Source of the DNA: an uncultured Eubacteriales bacterium
GTDB lineage: Bacteria; Bacillota; Clostridia; Peptostreptococcales; Anaerovoracaceae
Length of the DNA stretch: 5,114 bases
NCBI GenBank assembly: GCA_902797405.1
Contig: CADBSP010000189.1
Coordinates: forward strand, 1-5,114
Direction: 5' to 3'
Program-made: the position numbers and the translations under genes
Notes under the pieces: generated by a model
Seen by the model: the letters and a program-made list of their open reading frames with translations, nothing else
Told to the model about the DNA's origin: nothing
Databases searched by the model: none
In this document: positions 1 to 5,114 of the stretch, in pieces
Layout of the letters: every line of letters begins with the position of its first letter
Position numbering within the stretch: the first letter of the stretch is position 1

Positions 1-987
1 CCATTCTCCGTTCTTGAAAACGATGGCTGCTTCGGATATGACACTGAACTACTAACGATCTATGCAAAAGAGCATGGGCTCGGACTAAAAATAACTACAT
101 TGGATTCAAGTGCAATTATTCCTGCAGTCAGCAGTTCCAAATATGACGTGGCTGCCAGTGGTATCGCCATAACGGAAGAGAGAAAGGAAACTGTTATTTT
201 TTCGGAACCGGATTATAGCAGTAAAGTAGTGCTTGTTGTTAGAAAAGAGGATTTATCAAAGGACGTTTCCTTTTTCGATTCAATTAGCGAAAGCTTCCAA
301 AAGACATTCATAAGGGAAAATCGATATCGTCTGCTCCTAAGAGGAATTCGGACGACTCTTTTGATTGTACTTCTATCTACTATAATTGGTACATCTCTGG
401 GCTTCCTCATATTTATGGGGTGCAGAAAAGGAAACATAATTGCAAACAAGCTTGCAGGTTCTTTTAGATTGATTATGTACGGCATGCCGATAGTTGTACT
501 CCTTATGATTCTATATTATGTAGTCTTTGGGGGTGTGGATATAAGTGGTGCGGCAGTAGCCATTATAGGCTTCTCCCTAGCGTTTGGAGCCGAAGTCAAC
601 GGTATGATCCTTAGCGCGGTAGAAACTGTTGATAAGGGGCAAATGGAAGCGGCATATGCTCTCGGTTACACAGAAAGACACGCATTCTTCCGCCATATAG
701 TCCCTCAGGCCTTGCCTAATTTTATGTCCTCATACAGAGGAAGCCTAATAAACCTTGTCAAATCAACCTCTGTAGTTGGCTATGTTGCGGTTGAAGACCT
801 GACAAATATGGGAGACATCATTAGAAGCAGAACCTATGAAGCGTTCTTCCCTCTAATCGCAGTAGCTATAATATACTTTATTCTTGCTGCAGTCTTGATA
901 ATCATTGTCGATTGCTTAACACAAAGATTCGACCCGACTAGAAGAGATGAGAACAGCGTTCTGAAAGGAATAAAGATACATGATTGA
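1..987 (+). CDS. Polar amino-acid ABC transporter, fused substrate-binding domain and permease (5' end outside window)
   Basis: The reading frame is open from base 1, so the gene starts upstream; an apparent TTG start at 100 is only an internal leucine codon. The 328 visible residues begin inside a family-3 solute-binding domain (about residues 1-85): GYDTELL at 12-18, a PAV..SKYD stretch near 42-50, then GIAITEER, whose Arg61 matches the arginine that contacts the ligand carboxylate in HisJ/GlnH, and FSEPDY. After VVLVVRKEDL the chain passes through a short linker straight into a permease of the His/Glu/Gln/Arg class. Membrane segments lie near 117-139, 157-177, 182-208 and 283-304. The EAA loop that docks on the ATPase is seen as MEAAYALGY with PQA 14 residues further on (about 215-237). 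The protein should sit in the cytoplasmic membrane with the binding domain outside and import a polar amino acid; the exact substrate cannot be read. The 3' end overlaps the ATPase gene by 8 bp, which implies one operon and coupled translation. Confidence 0.93.
   Translation, partial: PFSVLENDGCFGYDTELLTIYAKEHGLGLKITTLDSSAIIPAVSSSKYDVAASGIAITEERKETVIFSEPDYSSKVVLVVRKEDLSKDVSFFDSISESFQKTFIRENRYRLLLRGIRTTLLIVLLSTIIGTSLGFLIFMGCRKGNIIANKLAGSFRLIMYGMPIVVLLMILYYVVFGGVDISGAAVAIIGFSLAFGAEVNGMILSAVETVDKGQMEAAYALGYTERHAFFRHIVPQALPNFMSSYRGSLINLVKSTSVVGYVAVEDLTNMGDIIRSRTYEAFFPLIAVAIIYFILAAVLIIIVDCLTQRFDPTRRDENSVLKGIKIHD
964..970 (+). promoter_or_regulatory. Ribosome binding site of the ABC ATPase gene
   Basis: AAAGGAA lies inside the last codons of the permease gene, 9 bases before the ATG at 980. 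Its position and the ATG..TGA overlap (980-987) support the chosen start and suggest translational coupling, so that permease and ATPase are made together. Confidence 0.6.
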
Positions 988-2071
988 ACTAGTGCATCTT
1001 GAAAAAAAATATAATAGATCGACTCCGCTCAAGGATGTTAATGCGGTGATTAATGAAGGGGATGTCATTTCAGTCATCGGTCCATCAGGAACCGGCAAAT
1101 CAACACTGATCAGGTGTATCAATCTGCTGGAAAAACCAACAGGTGGAAAGATTCTTTTAGATGGAGTGGACATCACAGCGCCGGACTATCCTTCACAAAA
1201 AGCCAGAATAAGGATGGGAATGGTATTTCAGGCGTTTAATCTATTCGGGCATCTAACTGTAATTGAGAACCTTATGGCTGCTCCTATTGATTTGCTCAAA
1301 AAATCCAAACAGGAGGCCTATGATACGGGGATAGAGCTTCTTAAGCGTGTTGGGCTTTCCGGAAGAGAATTGAAATACCCCCATCAGCTTTCCGGTGGTC
1401 AAAAACAACGTGTTGCAATAGCAAGGACCTTGGCTATGGATCCGGACATGATTTTTTTTGATGAGCCCACCAGCTCTCTTGATTCTTCTATGGTTGGGGA
1501 GGTGCAGGCTGTTATCCGTAGCCTGGCGAGTTCAGGTAAAACTATGATGGTTGTTACTCATGAGATGAGTTTTGCTCGGGCAGTTTGTAATCGAGTCTTC
1601 TATATGGACCAGGGTGAAATATATGAGGACGGACCGCCGGAGCAAGTTTTTGATAATCCTAAAAGAGAAAGAACTCGCAGATTTGTAAGACAGCTTAAGA
1701 TTCTGGAGTTTAATATAGATAATCTCGAATTTGATTTTATAACAGCTGGCGATGAGATTAATCGCTATTGTTTTCAGCACGATGTGGCTCCCCGCATTAA
1801 ATACAGAATCCATCTGGCATTTGAAGAATTATTGCAGCAAATGCTTTCGGGTGTGCTTGAAGAGGAAACTATTAATGTGATGATAGAGTATTCTCCTAAG
1901 GAAGAGTCTGTTGACATGAAGTTCAAATACGGGGGCGTTCAATTTGACCCGATAAATGATGAAGATTCTTTATCAAGCAAAGTATTAAAGGGATTGGTCG
2001 ATGACATTAATTACGAGTTTGATTCCGATAATAATTATTCGAATGTAATAAATGTCCTTATTAGGGGATGA
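980..2071 (+). CDS. Polar amino-acid ABC transporter ATP-binding protein with an extra C-terminal GHKL/anti-sigma-like domain
   Basis: A 363-residue protein. Residues 1-240 are a complete GlnQ/HisP-type ATPase that drives amino-acid uptake at the inner face of the membrane: Walker A GPSGTGKST (34-42), Q-loop Gln84, signature LSGGQ (137-141), Walker B IFFDEP (158-163), D-loop SLD (166-168) and switch His194. All catalytic residues are intact. GlnQ proteins normally end near residue 240-250, around the NP..ERTRRF motif seen here at 226-235. This one goes on for about 115 residues. The tail (about 248-363) resembles an HATPase_c_2 domain of the RsbW/SpoIIAB kind: HLAFEELLQQ (278-287) at the N-box position, GGVQFDP (318-324) at the G1-box position, and a last helix and strand, KGLVDDINYEF (337-347). 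The N-box Asn is Gln287, the G1-box Asp appears replaced by Tyr317, and the glycine-rich G2 loop is missing, so ATP binding by the tail is doubtful. The tail may be a regulatory or dimer-contact module; that is inference. The partner permease gene overlaps upstream. Confidence 0.95.
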   Translation: MIELVHLEKKYNRSTPLKDVNAVINEGDVISVIGPSGTGKSTLIRCINLLEKPTGGKILLDGVDITAPDYPSQKARIRMGMVFQAFNLFGHLTVIENLMAAPIDLLKKSKQEAYDTGIELLKRVGLSGRELKYPHQLSGGQKQRVAIARTLAMDPDMIFFDEPTSSLDSSMVGEVQAVIRSLASSGKTMMVVTHEMSFARAVCNRVFYMDQGEIYEDGPPEQVFDNPKRERTRRFVRQLKILEFNIDNLEFDFITAGDEINRYCFQHDVAPRIKYRIHLAFEELLQQMLSGVLEEETINVMIEYSPKEESVDMKFKYGGVQFDPINDEDSLSSKVLKGLVDDINYEFDSDNNYSNVINVLIRG

Positions 2072-2105
2072 TAAGAGATAAGAGATAAAAGATAAGAGAC
2101 AAGAA
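2071..2105 (+). repeat. Five 7-bp tandem repeats (ATAAGAG type)
   Basis: Directly after the ATPase stop codon, and sharing its last A, are five head-to-tail heptamers: ATAAGAG, ATAAGAG, ATAAAAG, ATAAGAG and the decayed ACAAGAA. They fill most of the 43-bp gap before the next gene. The strand is purine-rich and has no C before the last unit. Such an array can gain or lose units by slippage. Here it would alter only the spacing between genes, since it lies outside the coding frames. No terminator hairpin is present in the gap. Confidence 0.85.
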
Positions 2106-2114
2106 ATCTGCGCT

Positions 2115-2516
2115 ATGATAGATAGAGACGAATTCAATTTCATATTAAGTGATTTAATTGATGAACTGCCTCAAGCCTTTTTTAGGGAGCTTTCAGGTGG
2201 TATAATAGTTTCTGATGATGCTCCCGAGTCGGAGTATTCCAAGAACAATGACCTTTTTGTTTTTGGACAGTATAGAGTGAACAGCTTGGGGCGGCAGGTG
2301 GTGATTTACAGAGGTTCATTTGAGAGGTTCTATAGTCATTATAATGAGGAGCAGATAAAGAATAAGCTCCGCAGCGTTCTCCGGCATGAGTTCAGACATC
2401 ACATGGAATTCCTTTCCGGAATTCACAATTCCAGCAGCTTGGAGGCGGAGGACAGAAGAGAAATCCAGGAATACTTGAGACGTTATGCTGACCTGGATGA
2501 AGCTTTCGAGAAATAG
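2115..2516 (+). CDS. Small zincin-like metallopeptidase family protein (HExxH)
   Basis: A 133-residue soluble protein with no signal peptide or membrane segment. It matches the pattern of the minimal zincin family (Zincin_1/DUF1025, Pfam PF06262): an N-terminal helix ending in DELP (16-19), a central strand pair with QVVIYRGSFE (61-70), then a helix carrying the zinc motif HEFRH (91-95) followed by His96. His91 and His95 would bind zinc and Glu92 would be the general base. In the usual family the third ligand comes soon after, in a short HHFG..D type run. Here the segment is longer and the likely ligand is an acidic residue in LEAED (109-113). The ATG at 2115 is the first start codon after an in-frame stop at 2079-2081. 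No good ribosome binding site precedes it, so expression may be low or coupled to the gene before it. Peptidase activity has not generally been shown for this family, and the substrate is unknown. It might share a transcript with the transporter genes. Confidence 0.8.
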   Translation: MIDRDEFNFILSDLIDELPQAFFRELSGGIIVSDDAPESEYSKNNDLFVFGQYRVNSLGRQVVIYRGSFERFYSHYNEEQIKNKLRSVLRHEFRHHMEFLSGIHNSSSLEAEDRREIQEYLRRYADLDEAFEK

Positions 2517-2624
2517 GCGGAGTTAGAGGGGGATAGAAATAGTTAGATAAGTGATATAGGCGGAAATGGTATAGTTTTTAAAAGATTGTTTTTAATATAA
2601 AAAGTTTAATAGATGGAGGAAAAG
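2517..2624 (+). promoter_or_regulatory. Leader and probable promoter region of the phosphoketolase gene
   Basis: This 108-bp gap is very AT-rich in its second half and almost free of C: between 2519 and 2628 only base 2561 is C. Possible -10 elements are TATAGT (2570-2575) and TATAAA (2596-2601); neither has a convincing -35 box at the right distance, so the promoter call is weak. A short A/T-only inverted repeat (TTTTTA and TAAAAA arms, 2589-2603) and two small direct repeats are present (ATAGGCGGA at 2513 and 2556; AGTTAGA at 2521 and 2541). No GC-rich terminator hairpin closes the zincin gene, so read-through from upstream is also possible. Confidence 0.35.
2615..2620 (+). promoter_or_regulatory. 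Strong ribosome binding site that fixes the phosphoketolase start at 2625
   Basis: GGAGGA sits 4 bases before the ATG at 2625, a near-perfect Shine-Dalgarno match. An in-frame ATG at 2613 overlaps this site and has only AT-rich sequence before it, so it is unlikely to be used. The start is therefore 2625 (MANKTN), not 2613. Confidence 0.85.
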
Positions 2625-5102
2625 ATGGCAAACAAAACAAATTCTAAAAAGAGCGGAGTTAGCCCAGCATACTTAAAGAAGATGGACGCTTATTTCAGAG
2701 CGGCGAATTATCTTTCCGCTGCGCAGCTTTATCTTTTGGACAATCCGCTTCTGAGAAAACCGCTTAAGCCGGAGCACGTAAAGAAGAAAATCGTTGGTCA
2801 CTGGGGTACGGTTCCCGGCCAGAATTTCATCTACGTACACCTTAACAGAATCATTAAGGAGAGAGACCAGGACATGGTCTTCATTTCCGGACCGGGGCAT
2901 GGTGGTAATTTCTTTGTTGCCAATACTTATTTAGAAGGATCGTACAGCGAGGTTTATCCAAACGTAAGCCGTGACATCGATGGTATGAAGAAGCTCTGTA
3001 AGCAGTTCTCGTTCCCTGGTGGAATCTCAAGCCACGTTGCGCCTGAGAACCCGGGATCCATCCATGAGGGTGGTGAACTCGGATATTCTCTGGCTCATTC
3101 ATTCGGTGCTGTATTTGATAATCCGAATTTGGTTGTTGCCTGCGTCGTTGGTGACGGTGAAGCCGAAACGGGACCTCTCGCTACCTCCTGGCACGGAAAC
3201 AAATTCCTAGATCCCGCAAACGACGGTGCGGTTCTTCCGATACTGCACCTTAATGGATATAAGATCAGCAATCCAACAATACTTTCAAGAATTCCAAACG
3301 AAGAGCTGGAGCACTTTATGCTGGGCTGTGGCTGGAAGCCATACTTTGTTGAAGGTTCTGACCCGATGAAGATGCATAAGAGAATGGCGGAAGTCATGGA
3401 TCAGGTCTTTGATGAAATTCAGGAGATTCAGGCAAATGCACGCGCAGCATCCGGTGCAAAGAAAGAGAAGGCTGAATCAAAGGTATCGGGAGCTGAAACC
3501 GATGCTGCTTGGTCCAAGAAGTCCGTCGTGAAGGATAGACCGCTTTGGCCGATGATTGTTCTTCGTACTCCGAAGGGATGGACTGGTCCAAAGGTTGTTG
3601 ATGGAAACAAGATTGAAGGAACATTCAGAGCTCACCAGGTTCCAATCAGCATGAGTAAACCCGAGCACATCAAACAGGTTGAGAAATGGCTAAAGAGCTA
3701 TAAGCCGGAAGAACTTTTTGATAAAAACGGAAGACTGATTCCTGAACTGGAAGAGCTTGCGCCAACCGGAGATAAGCGTATGGGAGCAACGCCATATGCC
3801 AACGGCGGTAAGCTTCTAAAAGATCTTCGCATGCCGGACTTCAGAGACTATGCAGTAGACGTTCCTGAACCGGGCGAGGTTGAGGCTCAGGATATGTTGG
3901 AACTAGGTGACTTTGTTCGCGACATAATGAAGATGAATGACGAAGCAAAGAATTTCAGAATCTTTGGTCCTGACGAGACTATGTCCAATAGATTGGGCAA
4001 TGTATTCCAGGTAACATCCAGGGACTGGAATGCTGAGGCATACGAGGAGGATGATAATCTGGCTTCAAATGGTAGAGTTGTAGACTCGATGCTGTCCGAG
4101 CACATGTGTGAGGGTATGTTGGAAGGATATCTGTTGACAGGACGTCATGGATTCTTCGCAAGCTACGAAGCCTTTATCAGAATCGTTGATTCTATGGCTG
4201 CTCAGCATGCAAAGTGGCTCAAGGTTTGTAGAGACCTACCGTGGAGAGAGGAGATTGGATCACTCAATTTGATTCTTTCATCCAACGTATGGCAGCAGGA
4301 TCACAATGGATTCACCCATCAGGATCCTGGATTCCTGGATCACATCGCAAATAAGAAGGCAGACGTTGTAAGACTCTATCTGCCGCCTGATGCAAACTGC
4401 CTGCTTTCTACTTTTGATCACTGTATCAGAAGCAAGGATTATGTAAATGTAATGGTTACGTCCAAGCATCCGCGTCCGCAGTGGCTCAATATGGAGCAGG
4501 CTGTAAAGCACTGCACGCAGGGTATTGGAATCTGGCAGTGGGCCAGCAACGATAAAGGTGTGGAGCCTGACGTTGTAATGGCTTGCTGCGGCGATACACC
4601 GACTTTGGAAACTTTGGCAGCAGTTTCAATTCTGAGAAACGAGCTTCCAGAACTAAAGATTCGCGTTGTGAATGTGGTTGACCTTATGAAACTTCAGCCT
4701 CATACCCAGCATCCACATGGACTCACCGATGCAGACTACGATGCAATCTTTACTAAGGACAAGCCAATTATTTTCGCCTTCCACGGCTACCATACATTGA
4801 TTCACGAACTCACATATAGACGTACAAACAAGAACATTCACGTCTATGGATACAAAGAAGAAGGTACGATTACTACGCCGTTCGATATGCGCGTCCAGAA
4901 TGAAATCGATAGATTCAGTCTGGTTAAGAACGTTATCAAATATCTGCCGCAGCTTGGAAATCGTGGCTCGCATTTGATTCAGGTGATGAACGACAAATTG
5001 GTTGAACATAAGCAGTATATCCATGAATACGGAGTTGACTTACCGGAGGTTGCAGGCTGGAGATGGCATGCTGAAGCAAAGAAGTTTGCTAAGACCAAGT
5101 AA
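2625..5102 (+). CDS. xfp: Xylulose-5-phosphate/fructose-6-phosphate phosphoketolase
   Basis: An 825-residue cytoplasmic, thiamine-diphosphate-dependent enzyme, about the usual length for the family. It splits xylulose 5-phosphate with phosphate into acetyl phosphate and glyceraldehyde 3-phosphate, and many members also split fructose 6-phosphate into acetyl phosphate and erythrose 4-phosphate. Acetate kinase can then draw ATP from acetyl phosphate. Visible signatures are GHWGTVPGQNF (58-68), SGPGHGG (88-94), SSHVAPENPGS (135-145), the phosphoketolase motif EGGELGY (148-154), the cofactor motif GDGEAETGPLA (176-186) with Asn210 as its metal-binding partner, RAHQVP (335-340), LSEHMCEGMLEGY (490-502, with the conserved Glu492 expected to contact the cofactor aminopyrimidine), QDHNGFTHQDPG (558-569) and the C-terminal motif ending GWRWH (811-815). 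A Lys/Ala/Glu-rich segment near 275-303 is longer than in bifidobacterial or lactobacillar enzymes. The frame is intact with no missing active-site motif. Whether xylulose or fructose phosphate is preferred cannot be read from sequence. The gene has its own leader, and only 12 bases follow its TAA, so any terminator lies outside the window. Confidence 0.97.
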   Translation: MANKTNSKKSGVSPAYLKKMDAYFRAANYLSAAQLYLLDNPLLRKPLKPEHVKKKIVGHWGTVPGQNFIYVHLNRIIKERDQDMVFISGPGHGGNFFVANTYLEGSYSEVYPNVSRDIDGMKKLCKQFSFPGGISSHVAPENPGSIHEGGELGYSLAHSFGAVFDNPNLVVACVVGDGEAETGPLATSWHGNKFLDPANDGAVLPILHLNGYKISNPTILSRIPNEELEHFMLGCGWKPYFVEGSDPMKMHKRMAEVMDQVFDEIQEIQANARAASGAKKEKAESKVSGAETDAAWSKKSVVKDRPLWPMIVLRTPKGWTGPKVVDGNKIEGTFRAHQVPISMSKPEHIKQVEKWLKSYKPEELFDKNGRLIPELEELAPTGDKRMGATPYANGGKLLKDLRMPDFRDYAVDVPEPGEVEAQDMLELGDFVRDIMKMNDEAKNFRIFGPDETMSNRLGNVFQVTSRDWNAEAYEEDDNLASNGRVVDSMLSEHMCEGMLEGYLLTGRHGFFASYEAFIRIVDSMAAQHAKWLKVCRDLPWREEIGSLNLILSSNVWQQDHNGFTHQDPGFLDHIANKKADVVRLYLPPDANCLLSTFDHCIRSKDYVNVMVTSKHPRPQWLNMEQAVKHCTQGIGIWQWASNDKGVEPDVVMACCGDTPTLETLAAVSILRNELPELKIRVVNVVDLMKLQPHTQHPHGLTDADYDAIFTKDKPIIFAFHGYHTLIHELTYRRTNKNIHVYGYKEEGTITTPFDMRVQNEIDRFSLVKNVIKYLPQLGNRGSHLIQVMNDKLVEHKQYIHEYGVDLPEVAGWRWHAEAKKFAKTK

Positions 5103-5114
5103 ACCAATAAGTAA

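Noticed and set aside
100..987. Independent gene starting at a TTG codon at 100
   Set aside because: The same frame is open to base 1 and encodes further family-3 binding-protein sequence (GYDTELL), so the TTG is internal.
1532..1813. 93-codon open frame on the minus strand
   Set aside because: It is antisense to the conserved H-loop and the tail of the ABC ATPase and has no domain-like content.
2405..2424. Paired GGAATTCC / GGAATTC palindromes
   Set aside because: They fall inside the zincin coding sequence (HMEFLSGIH region) and codon choice explains them; there is no T-run or other sign of a terminator or operator.
2589..2603. A/T-only inverted repeat as a terminator for the zincin gene
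   Set aside because: Six A-T pairs with a 3-base loop are too weak for an intrinsic terminator; it is noted only as part of the AT-rich leader.
2613..2624. Phosphoketolase start at the ATG at 2613
   Set aside because: This ATG overlaps the GGAGGA site that serves the ATG at 2625 and has no ribosome binding site of its own.
4653..5024. 123-codon open frame on the minus strand
   Set aside because: It lies wholly inside the conserved C-terminal part of the phosphoketolase and its translation shows no recognisable domain; it is a shadow of the real frame.

Overview
The window is a stretch of bacterial chromosome, moderately AT-rich, with four genes all on the + strand and no sign of mobile elements, tRNA/rRNA genes or CRISPR. 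The protein sequences suggest an anaerobic low-GC Firmicute, most likely Lachnospiraceae or a close clostridial relative. That placement is inferred from the style of the transporter fusion, the small zincin and the phosphoketolase; no rRNA is present to prove it.

Layout. Positions 1-987 hold the 3' part of a fused substrate-binding-protein/permease gene of a polar amino-acid ABC uptake system. It overlaps by 8 bp a GlnQ-type ATPase gene (980-2071), whose product carries an extra C-terminal domain of about 115 residues that looks like a decayed anti-sigma-factor/GHKL ATPase fold. A 35-bp run of 7-bp tandem repeats follows. Next comes a small gene (2115-2516) for a minimal zinc-metallopeptidase-like protein with an HExxH motif. 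A 108-bp, almost cytosine-free gap then leads to a strong ribosome binding site and the gene for a full-length xylulose-5-phosphate/fructose-6-phosphate phosphoketolase (2625-5102). The window ends 12 bp after that gene.

How the genes work together. The first two genes encode one importer: the binding domain and membrane channel sit in a single polypeptide, and the ATPase powers it. The zincin-like gene lies 43 bp downstream with no visible terminator between, so it may be co-transcribed, but no functional tie is evident. The phosphoketolase makes acetyl phosphate from sugar phosphates in central carbon metabolism. It probably has its own promoter and is a neighbour, not a partner, of the transporter.

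The points most worth a second look are the degenerate GHKL-like tail on the ABC ATPase, the unusual joining of a half binding-protein lobe directly to the permease, the stretched metal-site spacing of the zincin, a lysine/alanine-rich insertion in the phosphoketolase, and the C-poor leader and heptamer repeats between genes. The basic gene functions are ordinary; I see no clear evidence of a wholly new system.
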